This document shows positions 17,225-26,811 of a stretch of 64,000 nt of DNA, piece after piece. The DNA comes from Paenibacillus sediminis. GTDB taxonomy: Bacteria; Bacillota; Bacilli; Paenibacillales; Paenibacillaceae. A model generated the notes under the pieces. It was not told where the DNA came from. It ran no database searches and saw nothing but the letters and a program-made list of their open reading frames with translations. The translations under genes and the position numbers were made by a program. Where the stretch lies: NCBI RefSeq assembly GCF_017873765.1, contig NZ_JAGGKP010000007.1, positions 1 through 64,000 of the forward strand, in the 5' to 3' direction. Each line of letters starts with the position of its first letter. Position 1 is the first letter of the stretch.

Positions 17225-18358
17225 TTACTTTCCGTGATAGTCCGCACCAACGGCTTCGGAAATATGATTAAATCCGTCTTTACGCAGCAGCTCCATCAGT
17301 CCTGCATGCAGCTTGCGATTCACTTCAGGACCTTCATAAATAAGCGCTGTATAAATTTCTACAAGGCTTGCACCGGCTCTTATTTTGGCATATGCATCTT
17401 CACTGTCAAATACACCGCCGGAACCGATAATCGGGAGCTTACCGCTAGTTTGCCGGTAGATCCGTCCGATAATTTCAGTGGAACGTTTCAATAAAGGCCG
17501 GCCGCTAAGACCGCCTGTCTCTTTAGCGTTACTATGTGAGAGACCTTCTCTTGAGATCGTCGTATTCGTCGCAATAATTCCAGAAGCTCCGCTGACCTTA
17601 ATCGTATCCACCATATATTCCAGTTGTTCATCTGTAACATCAGGGGCGATTTTGACAAGTACTGCTTTGGATGACCCATGAATACCGGCCTGGCGGTTCA
17701 TTTCTTCTGTAACAGAACCTAACAGCAATGCAAGTTCACTACCATGCTGTAAGCTGCGCAAATCCGGTGTGTTTGGCGAGCTAATATTGACGACAAAAAA
17801 GTCGGCATAAGGATATAGTACAGAAATACAACGTCTATAATCCTGATCGGCCTGTTCATTCGGTGTAACTTTGTTTTTACCGATGTTAATGCCGAGCGGA
17901 ATTCGTCTTGATTGTAATTTGCTAAGACGGCTAGCCATCGCTTCGGCGCCTTCATTGTTAAAGCCCATTCGGTTGACGAGTGCCTCATCTGGCGGCAGAC
18001 GAAACAACCGAGGCTGCTCATTGCCAGGTTGACCTTTCGGGGTGACCGTGCCGACCTCCATAAAACCAAATCCAATAGAAGAGAATCCTTCAACGGCCTC
18101 ACCGTTTTTGTCCAATCCTGCAGCAAGCCCAATCGGTGAAGGAAAGTGAATTCCAAATAAATCAGTCGCTAATTCAGGCGTTTCCTCAACACCGTAAATG
18201 CTTCTCAATAAGGACAGTCCGCCTGGAACTTTTCCCGCCTGATGTAACCCGTTAATGACGAGATGATGCGCTTTTTCAGGATCCATTTTAAAAAAAATCG
18301 GTTTTGCCAAATTGCGATAAAGCACTCCATCCACTCCGTTCTTGCCATACAAAATCAT
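17225..18358 (-). CDS. pyrD: Dihydroorotate dehydrogenase, quinone-type (class 2)
   Basis: 377-residue FMN enzyme oxidising dihydroorotate to orotate in pyrimidine synthesis. Class 2 is indicated by the N-terminal amphipathic helical region (LYRNLAKPIFFKMDPEKAHH, about 13-32) that docks on the membrane and reaches quinone, and by a serine-type active site NISSPNTPDLRSLQ (about 189). The C-terminal GGSGGVFDSEDAYAKI-type FMN phosphate loop is present. It is not in a pyr operon here; relQ lies 18 bp downstream. Many Bacillus use the class 1B PyrD-PyrK enzyme instead. Confidence 0.9.
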   Translation of the reverse strand: MILYGKNGVDGVLYRNLAKPIFFKMDPEKAHHLVINGLHQAGKVPGGLSLLRSIYGVEETPELATDLFGIHFPSPIGLAAGLDKNGEAVEGFSSIGFGFMEVGTVTPKGQPGNEQPRLFRLPPDEALVNRMGFNNEGAEAMASRLSKLQSRRIPLGINIGKNKVTPNEQADQDYRRCISVLYPYADFFVVNISSPNTPDLRSLQHGSELALLLGSVTEEMNRQAGIHGSSKAVLVKIAPDVTDEQLEYMVDTIKVSGASGIIATNTTISREGLSHSNAKETGGLSGRPLLKRSTEIIGRIYRQTSGKLPIIGSGGVFDSEDAYAKIRAGASLVEIYTALIYEGPEVNRKLHAGLMELLRKDGFNHISEAVGADYHGK

Positions 18359-18506
18359 AAGAAACTTCTGCTATTCTCTATCCCTCAGTTTATCGTTTTC
18401 TTGGATAAAAGAAAAGTTCTTTGCATGGAACTTTGGAGGAAGTAGATTAATAATATAGAATTTCTATATATAGAGCATTTCATTTTTAAAGAGAGGACTG
18501 GATCAT

Positions 18507-18644
18507 ATGTCAAATAAACTTAAACCGCCCGTTATGCAAACGAGGAAAGAAGAAGTGAACAAAAAAATGCTTTATTGGATTGGTGGTATTTTATTTGTCA
18601 TTGTTATTGCCATTACGGTTCTGCTTATTATATCCCCTAATTAA
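18507..18644 (+). CDS. Small single-pass membrane protein (45 aa)
   Basis: Short reading frame starting MSNKLKPPVMQTRKEEVNKK, then a strong hydrophobic helix (about 21-42, MLYWIGGILFVIVIAITVLL) and stop. AGAGGA lies about ten bases before the ATG, with a plausible upstream promoter (TATAGA-like, near 18468). A positively charged cytosolic N-terminal tail plus one C-terminal helix is typical of tail-anchored small regulatory peptides. Its stop codon overlaps that of the convergent L,D-transpeptidase gene by 4 bp. Function unknown. Confidence 0.65.
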   Translation: MSNKLKPPVMQTRKEEVNKKMLYWIGGILFVIVIAITVLLIISPN

Positions 18645-20041
18645 TTAAGCCAATGATATACTTTGCCGGGGTTCGTCTGATCCTCTGCATGGTCCGTTCT
18701 ATAGCGATTCATTGGAATGACCTTTTGAGCAGGCAAAACCCCGGATGTGATCGTCACTTTAGTACCTTTCGGAGCCAAATCAAACAGCTCTTCAATGTCC
18801 TCCTTCAACATCCGAACGCATCCCTTCGATACGTCCTGCCCAATACTATCCGGCTTATCTGTGCCATGAATAGCATAGTTCGTCTGTGACAATTGCATGC
18901 CTCGGCTGCCAAACTCACCATTAGAACGGCCGTTTGGATTCATTACCTTATCGGTAATCACAAATGTACCCTCCGGCGTCCGCTCTGCCCCAAGCCCAAC
19001 GGGATAATTTCGCAATATAATATTGCCGCTCACCAGAGCAAGCCGATGGCTTTGTTTATCGACAATGATCTCAAGCGGTTTATTGAAATAAGGCTTGTTG
19101 CCTACCGTCATACTTAGCGGCGAAGGAACTGAGTCTACCTGCTCAGGCGACACCATTTTGCCGCTTGCTAATCGAAACCGCAATGCTTCAAACGAAGCAT
19201 TCATCGTCTTGCTTTCCCCTGCAATCCAGTTATTTGGAAATGGCTTGATTAATTCCTGCGTACTCTGAGGCAATCTTCCTTTCTCACTTTGAAAATGGGT
19301 CATTGCTGAAGATAGTACGGCAAGCTGCTCTTGCTGCTTGCGCCACATTTTCGCTGGTTTGATCAGAGTGCTATGATCCGGAGGTGTGCACTTGCACAAC
19401 TTCTTATCGTAAGACTGTACAATAGCCCGGCCATTCTCAGAGTCACGCTCTATGGTATATGCCACAGGCATGTTCTCATCCCAAATAAGCCAATTACCGC
19501 TTCGTTTCATACCGAGTACAACCGTATATAGCGGGCTGCCTTGTTCACTTGTTAATAGACTGGACAAACTGCTTGAACGTTGCACTGCATTGCTAATATC
19601 AATTGCCGTGAAAACAGGCATAATTTCACGAAACATCTCAGCAGGGTCATCGCTCTGAGGACGATTTGCGACCTTTTGGAGCTCTGTTATATGATCATAA
19701 TCATTAGTATCTCCAGTTATTGCTTCATATTTCGGCGCCTCCACGGAGGGTAACCAAATAAGCACCAACAGAGTGAGCACTAACCATATTTTGCGGAATA
19801 AACGATATTTCCGTTCTTTTTGCTCCGCCATTTCACGAATTTTGGCCTCATAACTCATCCAAATTTCTGAAGGCACCTTACTGCTCTCGAACGCCTCATA
19901 TACTTCACCAGCTTGGTTATAACAATAGTTCGCTTTCCCCATCAGTCCTTGGGCTTCGTACTCTTTCCCGAGCAAATACCAACCCATTTTATTATTAGGG
20001 TGCAGCTCAACATAATCTTTAAGGTGCATCGAAGTCTTCAT
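18641..20041 (-). CDS. L,D-transpeptidase (YkuD domain), membrane-anchored
   Basis: 466 residues. The N-terminal 50 residues resemble a TPR-like unit (GWYLLGKEYEAQGLMGKANY), then one transmembrane helix (about 82-101) puts the rest outside the cell. The YkuD catalytic domain (about 322-430) has HGTDKPDSIG and the cysteine motif SKGCVRM, so it can form 3-3 cross-links in peptidoglycan. The ATG at 20041 follows GGAGG by nine bases; a 35-codon upstream extension of the frame lacks support. A 200-residue middle region of unknown fold lies between helix and catalytic domain. Confidence 0.88.
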   Translation of the reverse strand: MKTSMHLKDYVELHPNNKMGWYLLGKEYEAQGLMGKANYCYNQAGEVYEAFESSKVPSEIWMSYEAKIREMAEQKERKYRLFRKIWLVLTLLVLIWLPSVEAPKYEAITGDTNDYDHITELQKVANRPQSDDPAEMFREIMPVFTAIDISNAVQRSSSLSSLLTSEQGSPLYTVVLGMKRSGNWLIWDENMPVAYTIERDSENGRAIVQSYDKKLCKCTPPDHSTLIKPAKMWRKQQEQLAVLSSAMTHFQSEKGRLPQSTQELIKPFPNNWIAGESKTMNASFEALRFRLASGKMVSPEQVDSVPSPLSMTVGNKPYFNKPLEIIVDKQSHRLALVSGNIILRNYPVGLGAERTPEGTFVITDKVMNPNGRSNGEFGSRGMQLSQTNYAIHGTDKPDSIGQDVSKGCVRMLKEDIEELFDLAPKGTKVTITSGVLPAQKVIPMNRYRTDHAEDQTNPGKVYHWLN

Positions 20042-20100
20042 CACGAGCGCCCTCCGCCAACATCTTCTATAACTTATATATCGGCAGAACGAGCTGGAAA

Positions 20101-20140
20101 ATAAAAAACACCCCTCACGTCTGTTACTGTGAGAGATGTT
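20101..20140 (-). terminator. Terminator of the ferredoxin gene
   Basis: Minus-strand hairpin CTCAC / GTGAG, extended outward by AACA/TGTT pairs across small bulges, followed by GTTTTTTATTTT. Downstream of fer. Confidence 0.7.
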
Positions 20141-20177
20141 ATTCATTATGCCAATGAATCATAATATATGATAGGCA

Positions 20178-20543
<366 letters not shown>

Positions 20544-20589
20544 CTATATAAATTCCATATAAATCCTTTATAAAATGAAAAGGTACAAA

Positions 20590-21888
20590 TTATGGCAAAT
20601 CCTCTTCATACTTGCGCTCCCGAACGAAATCCATCTGGAGTGATGTGCCTCTAACTTTATGGTTGCGAAGCAGTGTGGATGGATCCTCACCCAGCATGCC
20701 TGCCGTAAGCACAGCATTCTCACCAAATTTATCACGGAGAAGATCCATCGTTTTCGTCAGCTTTTCTTTCTTAGGCTGCTTCTCATAATCGAATAAATCG
20801 AGTTGAATCGCCGATTGATCTTTCGGTGACAAATTTTGCAAAGTTATGCCGAGCAACCGAACCGGCTTCTCATTCGTCCAATGCGTATGGAAAAGCCTGC
20901 AAGCTTCTTGATACACTTCATCTGTCGATTCGGTCGGTGTGTTTAACGCCCTTGAACGGGTAATAGTATGCATGTCAGGCGTGCGAATCGTAATCTGTAC
21001 CGTCTGAGCCATTAGCTTCTGACGCCGCAATCTTCTTGTCACTTGATCCGCCAAATTTAAAAAGACCCGATGCACATCTTGTTCATCGCTAATATCATGA
21101 GGCAAAGTCGTTGTATGGCCTATTGATTTACTTTGTTCGCGTTCAGGGGAGACAGGCGAATGATCAATCCCATTTGCTGCCTGCTTCATCCATACACCTG
21201 TTACGCCAAACATTTCAGTAAGCTTTTTTTCATCTGCAGCAGCCAGCTGACCTATTGTATAAATATTTAATTTCTTAAGCTTTTGTGCAGTTTTACTGCC
21301 TATGCCGAATAATTCAGAACATGGTTTGTTCCAAAGTAAATTAGGAACATCACGAATTCTAAGTATCGTAATGCCACTCGGCTTTTTCATATCAGAACCC
21401 ATTTTCGCCAGCAGTTTATTCGGGGCAATTCCAATCGAACAAGGCAAGGACAATTGTTCTAAAATACGTCTTTGTATCGCGGATGCAATTTCAAGCGGTG
21501 TTCCAAACTGCTTCGAGCCTGTAATATCCAAGTAGCATTCATCGATCGATGTTGCCTCAAGCAGCGGTGTATACTCATACGCAATTTTCATGAAAGCGGA
21601 TGAATATTTCCGGTATAAATAAAAATTCGGCTGAATAACGATTAGTTCAGGACAACGCTTCATCGCTTGATTTACATGCATGCCCGTCGAAATGCCTAAT
21701 TTCCTAGCTTCATACGAGCAAGTTACAATAATACCTTTCCGAAGCTCGATGCTGCCTGCTACCGCAGTCGGCTTGCCTCGGTACAATTCAGGCTGTTCGG
21801 CCGCATGAACAGAACAATAAAATGCATTCATATCGACATGCAGTACAACCCGGCCGTTAACTGGATAGTATTTGTCGACATTTCTCAC
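20590..21888 (-). CDS. dinB: DNA polymerase IV (Y family)
   Basis: 432-residue translesion polymerase. Palm motifs HVDMNAFYCSV (17-27) and TSIDECYLDITGS (about 112-124) supply the catalytic acids; the helix-hairpin-helix LFGIGSKTAQKLKKL and a little-finger domain follow. The C-terminal QLDLF (about 357-361) is a textbook beta-clamp binding motif. Length is a little above the E. coli enzyme (351). No LexA box was found in the 200 bp upstream, so SOS control is not indicated. Confidence 0.92.
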   Translation of the reverse strand: MRNVDKYYPVNGRVVLHVDMNAFYCSVHAAEQPELYRGKPTAVAGSIELRKGIIVTCSYEARKLGISTGMHVNQAMKRCPELIVIQPNFYLYRKYSSAFMKIAYEYTPLLEATSIDECYLDITGSKQFGTPLEIASAIQRRILEQLSLPCSIGIAPNKLLAKMGSDMKKPSGITILRIRDVPNLLWNKPCSELFGIGSKTAQKLKKLNIYTIGQLAAADEKKLTEMFGVTGVWMKQAANGIDHSPVSPEREQSKSIGHTTTLPHDISDEQDVHRVFLNLADQVTRRLRRQKLMAQTVQITIRTPDMHTITRSRALNTPTESTDEVYQEACRLFHTHWTNEKPVRLLGITLQNLSPKDQSAIQLDLFDYEKQPKKEKLTKTMDLLRDKFGENAVLTAGMLGEDPSTLLRNHKVRGTSLQMDFVRERKYEEDLP

Positions 21889-22099
21889 CGGTGAACTCCC
21901 TCTTCATTATTACATTTTTTATTATTCAGCATACCTTTCTTCCCGATGCAGGTCAATTTCATCCAAGTAAAACAAAACAACGAAAATGAACATAAAAAAT
22001 TTCAAATCTTTGGTTCCAATCGGGACAACAAATGCTATAATAATGAATTAAATTATACAAAACCCACATTTTGCTTATGATTCCAAAGGAGGACTTCCC

Positions 22100-23716
22100 A
22101 TGTCAAACGCCATTTCCATCTTCGACACCACCTTACGCGACGGCACGCAAGGCGAAGGGATAAGCTTGTCTGCGGATGATAAACTCAAAATCGCCAAAAA
22201 ATTGGACCAACTTGGTGTTCAGTATATAGAAGGCGGTATACCTGGCAGTAATGGCAAAGACATCGAATTTTTCAAACGGGTAAAAGACCTCAGACTTCAA
22301 GCTAAAATCGTCGCATTTGGCAGCACCCGCCGTAAGGACAGCATAGCTGAACATGATTCCAATTTGAATCAGATGATTAACGCAGGCGTACAGGCAGCAA
22401 CACTCGTTGGCAAATCATGGGATTTCCATGTGCACACTGCACTACAAACATCACTAGAAGAAAATTTGGCAATGATTTATGATTCAATCGCTTATTTGAA
22501 ACATAAAGGTCTGGAAGTTATTTTTGATGCCGAGCACTTTTTTGACGGCTATAAAAATAACCCAGACTACGCGGTCGCAGTGTTGAAGAAAGCAGAAGAA
22601 GCAGGTGCAGACTGGCTTGTCATGTGCGACACCAACGGAGGCACCATGCCTCACGAGATACATTCCATTGTTTCGACTTTAACACATCAACTTGGGGCAG
22701 CAAATTTGGGTATTCATACGCATAATGATTGCGAGCTTGCCGTCGCTAATACATTAAGTGCAGTTCAAGCTGGAGCACGTCAAGTTCAAGGGACGATGAA
22801 CGGTTACGGTGAACGTTGCGGCAACGCTAATCTATGTTCCATTATTCCTAACCTGCAAATTAAACTTGGCTATGATTGTATCGACGAAGAACAAATGCAG
22901 CAGCTGACGAATACAGCACGTTACATTAGTGAAGTCGCAAACGTGCATATGCCTGTGAATCAGCCTTACGTTGGGAATGCAGCTTTTGCTCACAAAGGCG
23001 GTATACACGTCTCTGCTATCCTTCGCGATTCTCGCACATATGAGCATATCGTTCCAGAGCTTGTTGGCAATAAGCAGCGAGTGCTTGTATCAGAACTTGC
23101 TGGACAAAGCAATATCGTCTCTAAAGCCAATGAATTAGGGATTGAGTTTGATCCTGACCATCCGCGCACGAAAGAAGTCATTCAAAAAATTAAAGACCTA
23201 GAGCACCAAGGTTATCAATTCGAAGGCGCTGACGGTTCTCTTGAACTGCTCATTCGCGAAGCAAATGGCGAAATGAAAGAGCTGTTCAATTTTGAATCAT
23301 TTAAAATTCTTGTGGAAAAATCCGCTGGTCAGCCATCTGTATCCGAAGCGTTCGTTAAAATTAATGTAGACGGGAACAGCGTTTATACAGCAGCTGAAGG
23401 CAACGGGCCGGTCAACGCTCTCGATAATGCTCTGCGTAAAGCATTAATTCAATATTTTCCGAATATTAAAGAAATGCATCTGTCTGACTATAAAGTTCGC
23501 GTACTCGATGAGAAAGATGCGGCAGCCGCTAAAGTTCGCGTACTCATCGAATCTCAAAATTATCAAAATTCATGGAATACGGTCGGCGTGTCAGGCAATG
23601 TGATCGAAGCGAGCTGGGAAGCTCTCGTAGACAGTATGCGCTATGCGCTCATCGGCAAAAAGAAAAGCGATTTCGCTCCAGATGTGCAAGAGCATCAGGG
23701 CATCATTAACCTTTAA
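22100..23716 (+). CDS. cimA: Citramalate synthase
   Basis: 538 residues. Condenses pyruvate and acetyl-CoA to (R)-citramalate, the threonine-independent entry to 2-oxobutyrate and isoleucine. Features: FDTTLRDGTQGEGISLS (8-24), the metal-binding pair in GIHTHNDCELA (about 203) and a C-terminal LeuA-type regulatory domain from about 390, the probable isoleucine-binding part. Length and internal sequence fit the CimA (not LeuA) subgroup. AAAGGAGG is eight bases before the ATG; a TATAAT lies at about 22034. No leader peptide or T-box is visible upstream. Confidence 0.92.
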   Translation: MSNAISIFDTTLRDGTQGEGISLSADDKLKIAKKLDQLGVQYIEGGIPGSNGKDIEFFKRVKDLRLQAKIVAFGSTRRKDSIAEHDSNLNQMINAGVQAATLVGKSWDFHVHTALQTSLEENLAMIYDSIAYLKHKGLEVIFDAEHFFDGYKNNPDYAVAVLKKAEEAGADWLVMCDTNGGTMPHEIHSIVSTLTHQLGAANLGIHTHNDCELAVANTLSAVQAGARQVQGTMNGYGERCGNANLCSIIPNLQIKLGYDCIDEEQMQQLTNTARYISEVANVHMPVNQPYVGNAAFAHKGGIHVSAILRDSRTYEHIVPELVGNKQRVLVSELAGQSNIVSKANELGIEFDPDHPRTKEVIQKIKDLEHQGYQFEGADGSLELLIREANGEMKELFNFESFKILVEKSAGQPSVSEAFVKINVDGNSVYTAAEGNGPVNALDNALRKALIQYFPNIKEMHLSDYKVRVLDEKDAAAAKVRVLIESQNYQNSWNTVGVSGNVIEASWEALVDSMRYALIGKKKSDFAPDVQEHQGIINL

Positions 23717-23745
23717 GCTAAATTAGGTTATATAGCATACTAATA

Positions 23746-23783
23746 AAAACTCGGATTTCCAGATATAATGGAATCCGAGTTTT
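23746..23783. terminator. Bidirectional terminator
   Basis: AAAACTCGGATTTCC / GGAATCCGAGTTTT hairpin with T-runs in both directions, between cimA and the convergent thioredoxin-like gene. Confidence 0.88.
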
Positions 23784-23785
23784 CA

Positions 23786-24340
23786 TTATTTAATGAGTTT
23801 TTTGATTTTGCTTTCTAATTGATCTGGAGGCAGTATGCCCAAAATAACTTCTTGAATGACACCATGCTTGTCGACTAGCACATTTGTAGGAAAGGCCACA
23901 CCTTTGTAAGCTTCATTCACTTTCCCTTCCTTATCGAACATAACTGGGTAGGTCAAATTAAAATGGTTCACAAATTGTTTCGCATTCTCTACCTTGTCAA
24001 ACTTCGTTACATTGACACCATAAATGACTAGGTCATCTTTATATTTTTGTGCCAAACGATTAAGATCAGGAGCCTCTTCCTTACAAGGATCACACCAAGA
24101 TGCCCAGAAATTAATCATGATCGCCTTATCTTGCTGTCCGCCCACTTTATATGTATTGCCGTCTAATCCTTGCAATGAGAAGGGCGGTGCTAGAAGACCT
24201 GCTTTCGGTCCCGTTTCAGCAGGCAGTTCTTTGGAAGATTCACTTTGGAACACCGCCGCGAATCCTGGACCGACATTTTGAAATAAAGCAACCCCTACAA
24301 GGACAAGTGCTGCAAGCAGAATATATAAATTACGTTTCAT
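23786..24340 (-). CDS. TlpA/ResA-like extracytoplasmic thiol-disulfide oxidoreductase
   Basis: 184 residues: an N-terminal signal anchor (RNLYILLAALVLVGVALF), a linker, then a thioredoxin fold with INFWASWCDPCKEEAPDLN (about 75-93; WCDPC active site) and cis-proline VAFPTNVLVD. Such proteins reduce cysteines of apocytochrome c or other exported proteins outside the membrane. ATG at 24340 follows AAGGAAG; an upstream in-frame ATG at 24373 lacks a site. No ccd or res genes are adjacent, so the partner is unknown. Confidence 0.87.
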   Translation of the reverse strand: MKRNLYILLAALVLVGVALFQNVGPGFAAVFQSESSKELPAETGPKAGLLAPPFSLQGLDGNTYKVGGQQDKAIMINFWASWCDPCKEEAPDLNRLAQKYKDDLVIYGVNVTKFDKVENAKQFVNHFNLTYPVMFDKEGKVNEAYKGVAFPTNVLVDKHGVIQEVILGILPPDQLESKIKKLIK

Positions 24341-24470
24341 CACGCTCTTCCTTTTCGAGTAGATTGAACCCAACTCCTATTATTGTACCCTGATTTCACC
24401 CGAACTAACAGCCTCCCATCGCTTTGTAAAGAAATTGTTGAAATTGTGATAGGATAGAGTCGACATGAGC

Positions 24471-24509
24471 AAAAAAACGCCCACTGCATGCAAATGCACG
24501 CAAGCGGGC
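24471..24509 (-). terminator. Strong minus-strand terminator upstream of a plus-strand gene
   Basis: GCCCGCTTGCGTGCA / TGCATGCAGTGGGC on the minus strand (one bulge), followed by GTTTTTTT. No minus-strand gene ends just before it; the nearest upstream minus gene ends at 24972, so it would close a transcript running antisense through the 24531-24986 gene. Confidence 0.8.
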
Positions 24510-24530
24510 TAGTGAGAGGGGTAACGACGA

Positions 24531-24986
24531 ATGACAGAACATTCATTTGATGAGATCAATGCGGTGTCCATGACTAGCTCTGTGTATGAACAAATCATAA
24601 CAACAGTGCTCACTGCCTTACCAAATGAAGCCTGCGGGGTAATGCTGGGTACTGCCGCAGCGGGCGGCATACGAATCGATCAGTTCATTCCAATCCGTAA
24701 CGTAGCGCCTAACCCGCTGCACTCTTTTGTCCTGGATCCAGGACAATTTATTCCCCTCTGCTTTCATCCTAATATGGTCGGGCTATTTCACTCACATCCA
24801 GCAACAATGCCAGAACCTTCTGCAGCCGATTATGAACAACTTCAGGGGTTTGGCAGTTTATTTAAAATATACTTGCTGGGAAGGCCGTTACCTCAACTTT
24901 CTAAGATTGAACTCAATAGTTATCTCATCACTAGAGATCATTCTTCAACTTATCAATTAAAGCAAGTCGCTTTAAGAACGACTTAA
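24531..24986 (+). CDS. M67-family JAMM/MPN metallopeptidase
   Basis: 151-residue stand-alone JAB domain. The JAMM motif is complete: glutamate in NEACGVML (about 32-39), then GLFHSHPATMPEPSAAD (about 84-100; H-S-H-P with serine and aspartate). Bacterial relatives cut ubiquitin-like sulfur carrier fusions or process small substrates, often next to ThiF/MoeB or CysO genes; none is here. GAGAGGGG precedes the ATG by about ten bases. The last 15 bp overlap the convergent exonuclease gene and no terminator separates them. Confidence 0.85.
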   Translation: MTEHSFDEINAVSMTSSVYEQIITTVLTALPNEACGVMLGTAAAGGIRIDQFIPIRNVAPNPLHSFVLDPGQFIPLCFHPNMVGLFHSHPATMPEPSAADYEQLQGFGSLFKIYLLGRPLPQLSKIELNSYLITRDHSSTYQLKQVALRTT

Positions 24987-25709
24987 ATAAGCGTATAGAT
25001 CCCCTAAAGTGACCACCTGGCGCTGCCTTATTTGACTCAGATAAGAAATCCATAGCTGTGCGGTCATCTTCGCATCTTCTAATGCATGATGCCTTATCGT
25101 AATGGGAATCCCCCGATCTACAAGCAGCTCATCAAGACCGTAACTGCTTCGAGCAGGCTCGAGCCATCTTGCAATCATCACCGTATCGATCACTCGATGG
25201 CTGAAATGAAGTTTAGACGTTTTCCACAGCGCTGTATTGAGGAACGCTTTGTCATGACTGCTCGCATGAGCGAGCATGACGCGGCTGCCGACGAAGGACA
25301 TAAACTGATGAAGCACATCCATGAGAGGCGGTGCTTCTGCCGCCATATCGGCTGTTATTCCTGTTAGTTCCGTAATCGCAGGCGAAATCGTCCCGCTTAC
25401 ATTCACTAAACTATAGAATGAGTCCTCCTCAATTATCGTATCGCCGATCACTTTCACCGCACCAAACGATAATATTTCATCACCATGCTGATAAAGAAAC
25501 CCTGTCGTCTCTAAGTCGAACACAATGATTTCAAGTTCTGTAAGTGGAATGTGGAGTGTCTCTGGCTTCCTCTGCTCCTTGGATAAGGAACGCATAAACG
25601 CAATCTGTTGTGCGGTTGGTGTTCCTCTCATGGATGCGATAGCAGATGACATCCCTCCACTGCGAAGCGCACTCCAGAAGCTGTTATTCCCCCGCACCGG
25701 TTCTTTCAT
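24972..25709 (-). CDS. DEDDh 3'-5' exonuclease (DnaQ/PolC-epsilon like)
   Basis: 245 residues. Exonuclease motifs: FDLETTGFL (about 65-73, ExoI), LAHASSHDKAFLN (about 142-154, ExoII) and HHALEDAKM (about 210-218, ExoIII histidine and aspartate), so a two-metal nuclease for DNA or RNA 3' ends. A 55-residue N-terminal tail precedes the domain. It is the third gene of the amt unit, overlapping the nucleotidyltransferase gene by ATGA. The same DUF294-exonuclease pairing is known beside solute transporters in proteobacteria; its function there is also unsettled. Confidence 0.85.
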   Translation of the reverse strand: MKEPVRGNNSFWSALRSGGMSSAIASMRGTPTAQQIAFMRSLSKEQRKPETLHIPLTELEIIVFDLETTGFLYQHGDEILSFGAVKVIGDTIIEEDSFYSLVNVSGTISPAITELTGITADMAAEAPPLMDVLHQFMSFVGSRVMLAHASSHDKAFLNTALWKTSKLHFSHRVIDTVMIARWLEPARSSYGLDELLVDRGIPITIRHHALEDAKMTAQLWISYLSQIRQRQVVTLGDLYAYLSRS

Positions 25710-26788
25710 GTTCGTCTCCCTTCCGCAAAGCGAAGCCGCCTCTGCAGTGATCGATGAACGCGCCTTACAACGAGCAGGCTGTCTCGCAATTCATCAAATG
25801 TCGGTTTTTTCTTCCACTCGTCCTGAGGCAAATAATCACTGCTTACAAACAGTTCTTCTTCAACGGTGTACGGTGTACTCGCCCGAAATCGCAGCGCATG
25901 AATAAACGCTCTTTCAATCGAACTGAGCAGCGGATGCGGCTCTGCTTCCAGACTCATTAAATGTCTCACCCTATGCAGTGTCGACGTTTCCATTACTCCA
26001 TGAAACAACGCCAAGTATCTTACGATGTTGACTAGCGGAATATATACACCGTACTTCACATCAAAATCACCTGCATGATTGCCAAAGCGTTCCGCGACCA
26101 CCTGCCCTAAAATATTTAAAGTCGCTTTATGCTTCACTGTATTGCGCAGAACTGCAGATACAAGATCAACATTTCCTTCAAATCCTTCATAGAAAGAGCG
26201 CAACCACGCCTTCGAAAGTTCAATATCACCTGCAAGATAGCGTAAATCCGAAGCAATCGTAACATAGCGAACCGATTCCCAGCTATAATCACTCTGCCAA
26301 GATATAAGTTGCTGCTTCCAATGCGTTAAAGTCTTACACCACAGAGGCTCAGAACACATCACTTTACCGCGGCATTTAGGATAACCTACAAATTCCAGCA
26401 AATCGGACAACCTTTGTCCAAACAATCGAAAATAGCGCTCTTTTTCAGGGTGTTCTGCATCACTAATAATGATTCCATTATCTTGATCGCTCCATAGCGT
26501 CTGCTCGCACCTGCCGCCGCTGCCGAATGCGACAAATGCGTAAGATACCGGAGGTGGTCCATAGCCCGACTCAATCATCTCTTGTTCGCATATAATAACG
26601 GCTTGCTTCACGATTCTGTCATGCATCTCGTTCACTGCGCTCATCCAGTCCTGGGTCATCCATTCAGACAGAGCTTGCTGCAGCAAGCTTTGAAATTGAA
26701 TTCGCCGTGCTCTAAGTGTACTCCGAGAATGCGCTTCTGAAATCATTTGAAAGGGTAGATTCCCGTGCATTTCGTTCACGGAGGCCAT
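25706..26788 (-). CDS. DUF294 nucleotidyltransferase (GlnD-like) protein
   Basis: 360 residues. The nucleotidyltransferase core shows VAFGSGGRCEQTL (about 86-98) and WSDQDNGII (about 99-107; D-x-D metal ligands), as in GlnD uridylyltransferases. The C-terminal half is the helical DUF294_C region. The cNMP and CBS domains found in many DUF294 proteins are missing. It lies 23 bp after the ammonium transporter and overlaps the exonuclease by ATGA. Good AAAAGGGGAG ribosome site. It may nucleotidylate a protein or RNA partner in nitrogen sensing; that is inference. Confidence 0.8.
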   Translation of the reverse strand: MASVNEMHGNLPFQMISEAHSRSTLRARRIQFQSLLQQALSEWMTQDWMSAVNEMHDRIVKQAVIICEQEMIESGYGPPPVSYAFVAFGSGGRCEQTLWSDQDNGIIISDAEHPEKERYFRLFGQRLSDLLEFVGYPKCRGKVMCSEPLWCKTLTHWKQQLISWQSDYSWESVRYVTIASDLRYLAGDIELSKAWLRSFYEGFEGNVDLVSAVLRNTVKHKATLNILGQVVAERFGNHAGDFDVKYGVYIPLVNIVRYLALFHGVMETSTLHRVRHLMSLEAEPHPLLSSIERAFIHALRFRASTPYTVEEELFVSSDYLPQDEWKKKPTFDELRDSLLVVRRVHRSLQRRLRFAEGRRT

Positions 26789-26811
26789 ATCGCTTCTCCC
26801 CTTTTTTCAAG

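Noticed and set aside
21889-22099. SOS box before dinB
   Set aside because: No GAAC-N4-GTTC type sequence in the 200 bp upstream.
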